Notes under the pieces: generated by a model
What the model saw: only the letters and a program-made list of their open reading frames with translations
Databases searched by the model: none
Told to the model about the DNA's origin: nothing
DNA from: Paenibacillus sp. N3.4
GTDB lineage: Bacteria > Bacillota > Bacilli > Paenibacillales > NBRC-103111
Length of the DNA: 64,000 bases
Reading direction: 5' to 3'
NCBI RefSeq assembly: GCF_008017805.1
Contig: NZ_VRTT01000034.1
Location: 1 to 64,000, forward strand
Shown here: piece by piece, positions 18,750-27,161 of the stretch
Layout: each line of letters starts with the position of its first letter
Position numbering within the stretch: the first letter of the stretch is position 1
Translations under genes and position numbers: made by a program

Positions 18750-18822
18750 CCTTATGGTATGAGCTGTTAAGAATCCACGATTTTAAAGGGTTTTTAACGG
18801 TTATTAACCATAAGGTTTTTTT
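18750..18822 (+). terminator. Terminator after the GH88 gene
   Basis: CCTTATGGT (18750-18758) pairs with ACCATAAGG (18807-18815) and is followed by seven T residues. GTTAA and TTAAC in the loop add an inner stem. Confidence 0.65.
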
Positions 18823-18889
18823 ATGTAAAGAGGGATTCTATATGTACAAAATGAATCTTATGGGAGTATGATAATAAAGGTTTTATCAA

Positions 18890-19040
18890 GCTTGCTAGGA
18901 GAGAGGGAGTTGATTATTTGCATGGGTAGTCGAAATTCGGTAGAACCTGAGCCTGATAGTAGCATGGAGGAAGTCATGTTTAAAACCTCGTGCAATGCTC
19001 TCCCCAAACATAAGGTTTTCATGTGACTTCTTCCTAATTA
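18890..19040 (+). promoter_or_regulatory. Structured 5' leader of the DUF1003 gene
   Basis: The untranslated region is rich in complementary segments. GGAGAG at 18898 can pair with CTCTCC at 18998. GGAAGTCATG plus AAAACC (18969-18987) can pair with GGTTTT plus CATGTGACTTC (19014-19034). A small CGAA/TTCG hairpin lies between them. The two long pairings partly exclude each other, and the second ends about nine bases before the GGAGG of the gene, which would suit translational control. It does not match a riboswitch class I can recall with confidence. Confidence 0.45.
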
Positions 19041-19058
19041 ATGGAGGAGATGAACCAC

Positions 19059-19622
19059 ATGGCCAAAAAAAATTATTTTCAATGGAAAAAAGAATATAAA
19101 GAAGCATCTACCATACAAGGATTCGATATCGAACTGAATCAAGAAAGCACCAAAAGGATTGACCGGCTGGTCGACCATTATGAAAAGAGCATCCTTACTC
19201 ATTTAGACGAGGAGTACGTGAAGAAGACGAGATGGTCGGACAGAATTGCCGATCGTTTTGCTTTCTTTGGAGGCAGCTGGAGATTTATTATTTATTTTGC
19301 TATATTTTTGATCATTTGGATTGCTTGGAATACGATTCCGTTTACCCCTTTTCATTTTGATTCCGCACCATTTATCTTATTAAATTTGTGCTTATCCTTT
19401 GTTGCCGCCTTTCAAGCACCGGTCATTATGATGAGTCAGAATAGACAGGCTGCGCGGGACAAACATGAATCTATCATTGATTTTGCAATAAATTATAAAG
19501 CAGAGCAAGAAATTGACGATATGCAGAGCCATCTTCACCGAATCGAAAATGAACTATTAGAAGTAAAGAAGCTTCTTCTCGCTTGCACGCCGCAGAGAAA
19601 TAATTCAGACAGTGTGGAATAG
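19059..19622 (+). CDS. DUF1003 family membrane protein
   Basis: A 187-residue protein of the DUF1003 family, function unknown. A charged N-terminal half (residues 1-70) precedes two membrane helices (about residues 80-100, IIYFAIFLIIWIAWNTI, and 108-130), then the family motif SQNRQAARDKHESIIDF and a C-terminal coiled coil (QEIDDMQSHLHRIENELLEVKKLL). The ATG at 19059 was chosen because GGAGG lies nine bases upstream; earlier in-frame ATGs overlap the ribosome site. It is monocistronic, with a structured leader upstream and a terminator downstream. Confidence 0.88.
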   Translation: MAKKNYFQWKKEYKEASTIQGFDIELNQESTKRIDRLVDHYEKSILTHLDEEYVKKTRWSDRIADRFAFFGGSWRFIIYFAIFLIIWIAWNTIPFTPFHFDSAPFILLNLCLSFVAAFQAPVIMMSQNRQAARDKHESIIDFAINYKAEQEIDDMQSHLHRIENELLEVKKLLLACTPQRNNSDSVE

Positions 19623-19631
19623 TTGTATCTT

Positions 19632-19655
19632 CACCACCTTAATGGTGGTTTTTTG
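19632..19655 (+). terminator. Terminator of the DUF1003 gene
   Basis: ACCACC-TTAAT-GGTGGT is a perfect 6-bp stem followed by six T residues, 11 bases after the stop. Confidence 0.88.
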
Positions 19656-19794
19656 TTGCAAGGGTGAGCAAACCAATTTTGTAGCTTACATAGACTAAAT
19701 GATGGATCTGAGAAGAGGTAGCGTATGTTCAATGAGAACAGCAACTGAAAGAGATTTTCCAGCACCATAGTGGCAGCCTCTAGTTTTTTTGACG

Positions 19795-20826
19795 TCACAG
19801 GGCCTCGCCAATTCCAAGTGCAGCTCGCCATTGGCGCAACAACTGCTCACGATGCTGCGCAGCGAGATCAAAACGATAGGTGGCGAGGAGATTCTCCAGC
19901 TTCACGGGTGAGAGTAACAGGTTCACTGGAATATCCGGCGCTACGGGAAACGAAAAAGCTGTGTTCATATAATCGGTCTGAACCTCTTTGGATAACATGA
20001 AATCAACAAGCTGTTTGGCTGCTTTTGTATTGTTGCCGCCCTTCAGGATCGAGACAGCGCCGATCTCCCATCCGGCTTGCGGAGGTATGAACGAGCTGAT
20101 GTTGTAGCCCGAGTTTTTGAATCGCAGCTGGTCGCCTAGGAAAGAGACGACGGTCGCGACTTCGCCTTCAGCCAAGCGCTGGGCGCTGGTAATGCCCGCA
20201 AACGTCGTCGAGGCGCTTTGCTTCTTCAGCGCCTGCATCAGGCTGATCGCCTGATCTTCGCCTCGCTGCTGGGCAAGTGAAGCGAGCAGCGTATACCCTG
20301 TCCCCGATGTCTCGGGATCGGGGATTTCAATCTTGCCCTTCAGCTCAGGCTGCAATAAATCCTCGTAACGCTGCGGCAGCGGCAAAGACGCCAGCAAAGG
20401 ATCCTGCTGCCAGACTGTTTGATTGACGCCGATGGATAGCGCGCCCATGTACATGCCTGTCCAATAGCCATCGCTATCCTTGTATTTGCTAGGGATACTG
20501 CTAACGGCAGAAGATGAGTAGCGAAGGGATTTGCTTTTATTTTTCAGCTGCTCGTGCAGATCGGCCGGTCCGCCGAGCACGACGTCGATGCCCGTTTTGC
20601 CGAGTGTCAGCAGATGATAGCTCGCTTCCCCACTGGACATCCGAATGATTTCATACGGTTGATCCGTCTTTTTCTTAAACGTTTCCAGTAGAATGCGCCC
20701 TTCATCCTCCTGAAAGATGACATACACCTTAAGCGGCTGATTGCTCTTCTTCTCTCCGAGGAAGGTATAGCCCAGGAACAATACTACAACGCTGACAATG
20801 AACACGAGCAAACCTTTTTTCCACAT
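19795..20826 (-). CDS. Membrane-anchored ABC substrate-binding protein, second paralogue
   Basis: A 343-residue solute-binding protein of the AfuA/phosphonate-type family. The N-terminal helix (LLVFIVSVVVLFLGYTFL) has no lipobox Cys and no clear cleavage site, so it is probably membrane-anchored. The body contains VYVIFQEDEGRILLETF, MSSGEASYHLL, VVLGGPADLHE and DPETSGTGYTLLASLAQ, which align clearly with the paralogue at 23834 (VYSIFQEEEARKILDKF, LPSGEAVTRV, FLMGGPADSHE, DPATSGTAYTAVASLAQ). It is the last gene of the minus-strand operon, 75 bases after the ATPase. The duplicate may widen the ligand range or act as a sensor partner. Confidence 0.87.
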   Translation of the reverse strand: MWKKGLLVFIVSVVVLFLGYTFLGEKKSNQPLKVYVIFQEDEGRILLETFKKKTDQPYEIIRMSSGEASYHLLTLGKTGIDVVLGGPADLHEQLKNKSKSLRYSSSAVSSIPSKYKDSDGYWTGMYMGALSIGVNQTVWQQDPLLASLPLPQRYEDLLQPELKGKIEIPDPETSGTGYTLLASLAQQRGEDQAISLMQALKKQSASTTFAGITSAQRLAEGEVATVVSFLGDQLRFKNSGYNISSFIPPQAGWEIGAVSILKGGNNTKAAKQLVDFMLSKEVQTDYMNTAFSFPVAPDIPVNLLLSPVKLENLLATYRFDLAAQHREQLLRQWRAALGIGEAL

Positions 20827-20900
20827 GTGCCAAACCCTCCTGAACAGCCAAAAAAGGAAACCAAAGTTTCCCCTTTCAACATGCTTCTTCTATTTATGCC

Positions 20901-21980
20901 CTATCCGCTATTCTTGATTAAGTGAATCTTATCATCGGCTGCGCTAATAGTGACATTGCCTTGAAATCTCGTCAGACCGATGTCATAGGCATCAACAATC
21001 CATTCTTTCATGTTATCATCCAGTATAAAATACCGCTCCTTCTCACCAAGAAACATGGAAGATTTCACGAAGCCGCTTACTACAAATTCGCCGTCTTCGC
21101 TTGCATTAATCCGCATGGACTCGGGACGGATACTGAGCAGCACCTTATCTCCGGGCGTCACAGCTTCATCGATGGTCACGCTTGCTATACGACCACTTGT
21201 GCCATATTCCACAGTTGCTTTTCCATTTGCAGACTCTCGGACAACGGCATCTACGAAATTTGTTGTGCCGATAAAGTCGGCGACATACGGCGTACGAGGC
21301 TTGTAATAAATTTCGTGCGGTGTACCGTATTGATCAATGGCACCTTTATTGAAGACGACGATATAATCGGACATCGAGAGTGCTTCAAGCTGATCATGGG
21401 TAACATAGATGACCGTCAGTCCCAGCTCTTGTTGGATGCTTCTCAGCTCCACACGGACTTCTTCACGCAGCTTTGCATCTAAGTTACTGAGCGGCTCGTC
21501 GAGCAGAATGATCGGTGAATTCATTACTAGAGCCCGTGCCATGGCTACCCGCTGCTGCTGACCCCCGGACATTTCATGAGGATAGCGCTCCTCAAGGCCT
21601 GTTAGTTTCACTTTCGCCATCGCGGACTTCACGCGATCTTGTACTTCCGCTTCGGGGCGCTTCTGAATATCAAGCCCATACGCGACATTATCGAACACGG
21701 TCATATGGGGGAACAAAGCGTATTCTTGAAACACCATTGGTGTCCCGCGTTTATAAGGAGGCAGATCGTTGACGAGCTGTCCGTCGATCCATATCTCACC
21801 TTCATCAATCGTATAAAAACCTGCAATTGAGCGCAGCAGAGTTGTTTTGCCACATCCGCTTGGCCCAAGAAATGTAATGAATTTCCCACGTTCAATTTGT
21901 AGCTGAATCTGCTTGAGAACGTGATTATCTCCAAATACTTTACTGACATTTTTTAAATCTAACAATACTTGTGAACTCAT
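20901..21980 (-). CDS. ABC transporter ATPase, Fe3+/2-aminoethylphosphonate type
   Basis: A 359-residue ATPase with Walker A GPSGCGKTT near residue 38, signature MSGGQQQRVAMARAL, Walker B IILLDEPLSNLD and switch His in VTHDQ. A C-terminal TOBE-like regulatory domain follows (VLLSIRPESMRI). This layout matches FbpC/PotA/PhnT-type importers. The ATG at 21980 has AAGGAG eight bases upstream; an in-frame GTG three codons earlier overlaps it. It would energise the fused permease at 22084. The tandem hairpins in the gap before it may set its relative expression. Confidence 0.93.
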   Translation of the reverse strand: MSSQVLLDLKNVSKVFGDNHVLKQIQLQIERGKFITFLGPSGCGKTTLLRSIAGFYTIDEGEIWIDGQLVNDLPPYKRGTPMVFQEYALFPHMTVFDNVAYGLDIQKRPEAEVQDRVKSAMAKVKLTGLEERYPHEMSGGQQQRVAMARALVMNSPIILLDEPLSNLDAKLREEVRVELRSIQQELGLTVIYVTHDQLEALSMSDYIVVFNKGAIDQYGTPHEIYYKPRTPYVADFIGTTNFVDAVVRESANGKATVEYGTSGRIASVTIDEAVTPGDKVLLSIRPESMRINASEDGEFVVSGFVKSSMFLGEKERYFILDDNMKEWIVDAYDIGLTRFQGNVTISAADDKIHLIKNSG

Positions 21981-21996
21981 GTTTTTCACTCCTTAG

Positions 21997-22090
21997 AGCT
22001 TTTCGTGAGAAAAGCTGGCATCGAAAGCATTACTGAGCTTTTCGTGAGAAAAGCTGACATCGAAAGCATTACTGAGCTTTTCGTCAGAAA
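21997..22090 (-). repeat. Tandem 39-bp hairpin repeat between permease and ATPase genes
   Basis: Two full copies (21997-22016 and 22036-22055) and a partial third (from 22075) of a unit with arms AGCTTTTC and GAAAAGCT around a 4-base loop, spaced exactly 39 bases. The third copy covers the permease stop codon, so the repeats look like duplications of the gene's own 3' end. Each full unit is a perfect 8-bp hairpin in the polycistronic mRNA without a following T run. Confidence 0.85.
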
Positions 22091-23787
22091 TCGAATATTT
22101 TGACCTTTGAGCGGAAAATGAGCTTCATTACGCCGAGCGTAGCGAGCGTAGTACCCATCAAACCAACGGCGACAGCGGCCGCCCAGTAATAAGTGCCCGT
22201 TTCTGCATAGTTGAAGATGGATACGGCGGCAACGACCCATTTGGGCGTAATGAGAAAGACGATCGTGCTTAAGGTATTCATATTTTTCATAAAGGCATAG
22301 ACGAAATTCGCGACAATGGTCTTTTGCAGCATCGGGAATACGATGGTAGTCAGGGTGCGGCGGCTGTCTGCCCCAAGGTTCGTTGCGGCTTCTTCAATTG
22401 ATTTATCTACCTGTTTGAAGGAAGCGGTGAGACCGCGATAACCGACCGGCATCTGCTTGAGCAACATCGCCACGATAATGAGAATAGCAGAGCCTTGCAG
22501 CATAATAGGTCCTGAGCTGAAAGCGACGATTAGGGCTAAACCAACGAACGTCCCTGGCAAAGCAATGGGCAGTACCGCAGTGAAATCCAGCAGTTTTTTG
22601 CCGGGAAAGGGCTTGCGCACGACCACATAGGCCAGCACCAAAGCGAAGCCAACAGCCAGAATTGAGCTGATAAGCGACAGCACCAAGCTGTTCAGTACAG
22701 CAGGGCTGGATGGATTGAACACAATTTTGAAAATATGATCCAGTGTAAAGGTATTGTCACGTCCGAAATTTTTCGTAAAGGCAAACAAAAGGGTGATGAT
22801 GAACATGGATAAAATGAAGAGTGCCATAATGCTGTTAAAAATAAAGAGTAGGATATCCGTTTTGCGAGAGGTCATTACTCGCTTCAGGCCGGAAACGGGC
22901 TTGCCTGTAATGGTCGAGTAGGAACCTTTGGACAGCAATTTCCCCTGAATGACGAATACGAGCAAAGCAGGGATGACGAGAATAATGCCCATCACGGACG
23001 CGAGCCCCGGCTCATTATTAATAATTTCTCCGTAGATTTCAACAGCCAAAAGAGAATAATTTCCCCCTATCAGCTTGGGATTTCCGAAGTCGGCAAAGCA
23101 GTTGATTGCGACTAGCAAGAAGGCGTTAATGACGCCAGGTAGCGCTAATTTAAACGTAATGGTGCGGAAAAGCTTGAAGCCTCTTGCGCCTAGATTCTGG
23201 GCGGCGATTTCTAAATTAGGCGAAATGGACCGAAGGACGCCTGTAATCGTCATGTAGGCAAGAGGGAAATACGAAATGGTCTGCACGATCCAGAGACCAG
23301 GCAGCCCGTATAAATCCAACTCGACGTTAAACCATGCTTTCAGTGTTTGCGAGACCATGCCACCTCTTCCGAATAAGAGCAGGAACGCAAGGCCGGTCAT
23401 GACTGAAGGCGCTAGAATCGGGAGGAAAGCGATAAAGCGGAAAAACTTTTTCCCCGCGATGTTGCTGTAATGAATGGAGTAGGCATAAATAAAGCCGCAA
23501 ACGGTTGCCGTTAGAGCAGATAGAGATGAACTGACGACCGTATTCAGAAGGGCCGTACCATACCGACCTTTGCTAAAAAATGTGGTCCAATCGGTTGCTC
23601 CCGGCAGGGCAATCACGTAAATGAGCGGGTAAATGACGAAGAGACAGAGAACAGCGAAACTGATGAGCACAAGGATCAGCGATGATGGATCTTTCATCAG
23701 TTTGCTGATCGACGAGCCCATACCCTTTTTTTCTATGATCATAAGGGGCTCACGACCACCTTCCGAATTCATTGTGTAGGAGGGCAT
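22084..23787 (-). CDS. Fused double permease of ABC importer (FbpB/ThiP-type)
   Basis: A 567-residue protein with two homologous permease halves of about six helices each, as in ferric iron, thiamine or 2-aminoethylphosphonate importers. EAA-like loops are visible in both halves (LEIAAQNLGARGFKLFRTITF near residue 200; IEEAATNLGADSRRTLTTIVF near residue 475). The start is uncertain: the ATG at 23787 sits inside a hairpin and lacks a ribosome site, while ATGs at 23772 and 23742 are alternatives. It sits between one binding protein and the ATPase and should form the pore for both binding proteins. Substrate specificity cannot be told from the sequence. Confidence 0.9.
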   Translation of the reverse strand: MPSYTMNSEGGREPLMIIEKKGMGSSISKLMKDPSSLILVLISFAVLCLFVIYPLIYVIALPGATDWTTFFSKGRYGTALLNTVVSSSLSALTATVCGFIYAYSIHYSNIAGKKFFRFIAFLPILAPSVMTGLAFLLLFGRGGMVSQTLKAWFNVELDLYGLPGLWIVQTISYFPLAYMTITGVLRSISPNLEIAAQNLGARGFKLFRTITFKLALPGVINAFLLVAINCFADFGNPKLIGGNYSLLAVEIYGEIINNEPGLASVMGIILVIPALLVFVIQGKLLSKGSYSTITGKPVSGLKRVMTSRKTDILLFIFNSIMALFILSMFIITLLFAFTKNFGRDNTFTLDHIFKIVFNPSSPAVLNSLVLSLISSILAVGFALVLAYVVVRKPFPGKKLLDFTAVLPIALPGTFVGLALIVAFSSGPIMLQGSAILIIVAMLLKQMPVGYRGLTASFKQVDKSIEEAATNLGADSRRTLTTIVFPMLQKTIVANFVYAFMKNMNTLSTIVFLITPKWVVAAVSIFNYAETGTYYWAAAVAVGLMGTTLATLGVMKLIFRSKVKIFDF

Positions 23788-23819
23788 TGTTTAACACGAC
23801 AGGCGTGCTTCAATGCCCT
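23781..23819 (-). other. Intercistronic hairpin between binding protein and permease
   Basis: AGGGCATTG and CAATGCCCT form a 9-bp stem, with CACG/CGTG pairing further in. There is no T run. Such hairpins after a binding-protein gene commonly stabilise its upstream mRNA so that it is made in excess over the permease. Confidence 0.55.
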
Positions 23820-23833
23820 GTAAACGTTTGCTT

Positions 23834-24868
23834 TTATTTGAGGTTTTTCAGCGCATCTTGCAGCTCTTTACGCTGTTCGGCAGCTTTCCACAAGCTGTAG
23901 GTCGTGTTGTATTTGGTTGCTTTGATATCGATACCGCCTTTCGGAATCGGTACGGTTGGCTTCACAGAGCTGGCAAAGGCAGACTCTGTATATAGAAGTC
24001 CGGGTTCATTCGTCAGCATGTAATCCATCAGCTTTTTAGCGCCTGCGGTGTTAGCTCCGCCCTTGACGATCGCCAATCCACCGACTTCATAGCCTGCGGC
24101 TTCTGGTACGATACTGACAATCGGATTACCTTGATTTTTCATTTTTAGCTGATCACCGAGGAAGGTAATACCGATGGTATACTCGCCTTTGGCTGCCTTC
24201 TGAATCGGCTCGATGCCGGACTTCGGTCTTTCTTTGAGGTTCGGCAACAGCTTTGCCACATATTTCAGCATCTCATCTTTGCCCCAAACTTGTGCTAGGG
24301 ATGCTACTGCGGTGTAGGCCGTACCGGATGTAGCTGGATCAGACATCCCGATCTCGCCTTTAAATTTGGGATCAAGCAGCTCTTGGAAGGTTTGCGGATA
24401 AGTGGCTGCGCCGTATTTCTCTTTCCAACGCTGCTCATTGATACCGATCGCAATCGGGTTTAAGTAAAATCCGGTCCAAAAGCCTTCTTTATCCTTCATA
24501 TTGTCCGGAATATCTTTGGAATTCGGTGAAATGTAAGCTTCTAGTGAACCTGCCTTCTTTAGCACCTCGTGTGAATCTGCGGGACCGCCCATCAGGAAGT
24601 CGGCCTGAGGTTTACCCATCTCGTTTTGTACTCGGGTTACGGCTTCGCCGCTCGGAAGACGAAGTACATCGTAGTCGATACCCGTCTCTGCTTTAAATTT
24701 ATCTAAGATTTTACGTGCTTCTTCTTCTTGGAAGATGGAGTAGACGGTAATTTTGCCCTTCGATTTGCCACCAAATACCCCAGACTTATACAGGAAAAAC
24801 CCTGCCACCAATACGACAACAATGACCGATACGATCAAAACAGAGCTGTTACTTTTTTTTCTAGCCAT
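23834..24868 (-). CDS. Membrane-anchored ABC substrate-binding protein, first paralogue
   Basis: A 344-residue AfuA-like solute-binding protein. The N-terminus is a basic tail (MARKKSNSS) and a single helix (VLIVSVIVVVLVAGFFLY) with no lipobox Cys, so it is anchored as an uncleaved N-terminal segment rather than as a lipoprotein. Binding-domain motifs are ITVYSIFQEEEARKIL, LMGGPADSHE, GFWTGFYLNP and DPATSGTAYTAVASLAQ. Cargo in this family includes ferric iron, sugar phosphates and phosphonates. The ATG at 24868 is preferred; one four codons earlier abuts GAGGGG. It follows the unknown protein at 24893 closely and precedes the permease. Confidence 0.88.
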   Translation of the reverse strand: MARKKSNSSVLIVSVIVVVLVAGFFLYKSGVFGGKSKGKITVYSIFQEEEARKILDKFKAETGIDYDVLRLPSGEAVTRVQNEMGKPQADFLMGGPADSHEVLKKAGSLEAYISPNSKDIPDNMKDKEGFWTGFYLNPIAIGINEQRWKEKYGAATYPQTFQELLDPKFKGEIGMSDPATSGTAYTAVASLAQVWGKDEMLKYVAKLLPNLKERPKSGIEPIQKAAKGEYTIGITFLGDQLKMKNQGNPIVSIVPEAAGYEVGGLAIVKGGANTAGAKKLMDYMLTNEPGLLYTESAFASSVKPTVPIPKGGIDIKATKYNTTYSLWKAAEQRKELQDALKNLK

Positions 24869-24892
24869 TTCATCAACCATCCCCTCGACATG

Positions 24893-25678
24893 TTAGGAGG
24901 CATCACTTAATTTGAAATAGGCTTTATGGTTGGTTTCATCTAACAAATCGAAAACGACGAAGTAAGCGTTATCATAACGATCAACATGCAGCCAATGCTT
25001 GCGATTCGTCCCTTCATCGCTCAACTGCACGACAAAATGGGCGCTCGGCTGTTCAGCTGTAAATTCAAAATGGCTGAAATCAATAAGCCGGACAGCGGAC
25101 CGCATTTGCAGCATAAGCGCGACTCGATCAGAGCTGGATAGCGTTGTCAGCAGACCATTTTGCAAACGGAATACTTGATGGTTTACGTTCTCGATAGCCG
25201 CACCTACCGTATCCGCAGTGAGGGTCTTGTCGATAAGCATACTTTGCAGCTTTCGAACCTCTGCACTGATTTCCAACGAATGGATGGACTCGGTCCCGAA
25301 GCGAAAGCCGCTGGTACCAATTTGGAAAGGAACATCCTCCTGATCCAAATAAGCGATAGAGCCCGTTAACAGCAAGCGTGAAGCGTTTGCACGATTGGAC
25401 TGTTTGCCTGCGCTTAATAGACGTGAAAATGAAGCTTTCCAAGCTATCAGCTCTTTCGGATCCTCAATTGCAATCGTTCCGATCCCTGGATACGTCACAT
25501 TCATGCGCATAGGAACACCGTCGAACATGTCGCGGTTGTTCGGATCCTTCGGTACGATCCGCACTTGATCCACCCCGATGCGAAACGCATAGGCAAAAAT
25601 GCCGATCAACGTACATCCGATAACGATTTGTAACAAGATGAGACGCAACCATGAAAGCCCTTTCTTCTCCTCTTGCAT
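24893..25678 (-). CDS. Unknown membrane-anchored protein in the TCS/ABC operon
   Basis: A 261-residue protein I do not recognise with certainty. One N-terminal helix (about residues 10-32, LRLILLQIVIGCTLIGIFAYAF) is followed by an extracytoplasmic domain with no obvious catalytic motif; it ends in YDNAYFVVFDLLDETNHKAYFKL. AGGAGAG lies eight bases from the ATG. It lies between the kinase and the binding protein on the same strand, with gaps of 43 and 24 bases. That position suggests a signalling accessory that links ligand or transporter state to the kinase, but this is inference only. Confidence 0.8.
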   Translation of the reverse strand: MQEEKKGLSWLRLILLQIVIGCTLIGIFAYAFRIGVDQVRIVPKDPNNRDMFDGVPMRMNVTYPGIGTIAIEDPKELIAWKASFSRLLSAGKQSNRANASRLLLTGSIAYLDQEDVPFQIGTSGFRFGTESIHSLEISAEVRKLQSMLIDKTLTADTVGAAIENVNHQVFRLQNGLLTTLSSSDRVALMLQMRSAVRLIDFSHFEFTAEQPSAHFVVQLSDEGTNRKHWLHVDRYDNAYFVVFDLLDETNHKAYFKLSDAS

Positions 25679-25721
25679 GTAGATTACTCTCCTTTTATCT
25701 CAAAAAAATCGTTGATTTGTA

Positions 25722-27158
25722 TCAATTTTGTAACAAAATTTGTGGGGGAATTGGCTCGGTCTGAAAAATGAGCTTCACTTCCGTTCCTCTTCCTTGATGA
25801 CTTTGTACAGAGATGGTGCCCCCTTGCAGCTCCATAAATTGTTTGCAGAGCAGGAGACCAAGCCCATGGGAATGAGGAGAAATAGGACGGTGCTGCTTCT
25901 GTTCAGGAGGAAGGAACAACGCGATTGCTTCCTGTTCGTTTATGCCCTTACCGTTATCCGTAATGCGCACAGCGCATTGATAGTCATGCTGCTCTAAGCG
26001 AATATGCAAATGTGTGCACTCGCTATGTTTAATGGCATTGTCGATCACATTAAACAGTACCTGCTGGGTGCGCTTGGGATCGGCATAGACCTCACAAGGG
26101 TCGACATGCAAGGTCGTCGTGATTGATGATTTATGGAGCGTAGGCTCCAGGATGCGCATGCTATCGGTTAGGATGGCGGATAAATCGGTTCGCTCCAGTT
26201 GCACACGCCAAGCTTCATCGCCTTTGAGCGACGCTTGCAGCAGCTCTTCGACCATCTGCAAGAGACGTGTACTCTCCTTACGGATATACACATTGCATGT
26301 TCGAATATCATCGATACGCTCCATTTTGTCAATCAGATCGGAGAATCCGATGATGGAGGTGAGAGGTGTTTTGAGCTCATGGGTGACATTATCGTAAAAT
26401 TTCTTTTGCTTGCCTTGTTCATAATGCAGCAGCTCAATATGCTCTTGCAGCGCCTCCGACATTTGGTTGAAATCATCGGCCAGCTCACGCACTTCGTCTT
26501 GACTGCGGACGACTATTTTTCGGCTGAAATCACCAATGGCGACCAGCTTCAGGGCTTGTTGGAGAGCGTGCAGCGGTTTCATTAGAAAGAAGGAGAACGA
26601 GTAGCTGGCGAGTAAGGCGATTAGCAGGCAGCCAAGGGCGACACCAATAAACCAGGAGCGCATCTCGGCCAGAGTTTGTTCATGTTGATTGAGATCGAGC
26701 AGATAGCGGAACCCACCTACAATTTTACCTTCATAACTGAAAGGCGAAGCATAAATGAGAACCTTGCCGCCCTCGCCTTCGGTAATGACCGTTGCCGTTT
26801 GTCCATCCAGCGCCGCTTCGATATCACTGCGTTTGATCAAATCTTCTTTATTACTGCTATCGCCAATGATCGTACCTTCCGAATCGAACAACTGAACTTG
26901 AAAATTGCTGTTCGACGCGAGATGGGAGGCGATAAGTGGGGCATAGGTGCCGGAAAAGAGCTGTTCGATGCTGATTTTCTTATCGTTAACGATTTTCAGG
27001 GCTTCAATGCGATGCAGAGAGTAGTATTGACTTAAGGTCTGGGTATCGCGTTCGATCATACTTTTGCTCAGCGTATAATTGACTACCACATACATAGCGG
27101 CGAGCAGCATGATGATCGTAATCGTGTGCTGGATGAACAGTTTATTGCGCAGTCTCAT
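25722..27158 (-). CDS. Sensor histidine kinase of the Fe/phosphonate-type operon
   Basis: A 478-residue HPK1-type kinase. Membrane helices lie at about residues 13-30 and 168-190 around an extracytoplasmic sensor of about 135 residues. A HAMP domain follows (residues 193-245), then HisKA with the phosphoacceptor His260 in THELKTPLTSI, and an HATPase domain (NVIDNAIKHSE, DNGKGINE, GLGLLLCKQF). GGAGG inside the end of the regulator gene serves the ATG, so the pair is translationally coupled. It most likely senses the substrate of the downstream importer, possibly through the binding proteins. Confidence 0.93.
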   Translation of the reverse strand: MRLRNKLFIQHTITIIMLLAAMYVVVNYTLSKSMIERDTQTLSQYYSLHRIEALKIVNDKKISIEQLFSGTYAPLIASHLASNSNFQVQLFDSEGTIIGDSSNKEDLIKRSDIEAALDGQTATVITEGEGGKVLIYASPFSYEGKIVGGFRYLLDLNQHEQTLAEMRSWFIGVALGCLLIALLASYSFSFFLMKPLHALQQALKLVAIGDFSRKIVVRSQDEVRELADDFNQMSEALQEHIELLHYEQGKQKKFYDNVTHELKTPLTSIIGFSDLIDKMERIDDIRTCNVYIRKESTRLLQMVEELLQASLKGDEAWRVQLERTDLSAILTDSMRILEPTLHKSSITTTLHVDPCEVYADPKRTQQVLFNVIDNAIKHSECTHLHIRLEQHDYQCAVRITDNGKGINEQEAIALFLPPEQKQHRPISPHSHGLGLLLCKQFMELQGGTISVQSHQGRGTEVKLIFQTEPIPPQILLQN

Positions 27159-27161
27159 TGC

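Noticed and set aside
18890..19040. Leader considered as a magnesium (M-box) or c-di-AMP riboswitch
   Set aside because: The conserved core segments of these classes, as I know them, are not recognisable here; left as unidentified.
21997..22090. 39-bp tandem units considered as CRISPR or as attachment sites
   Set aside because: Only 2.5 units, no unique spacers, no integrase or cas gene nearby, and the array includes a gene's stop codon.
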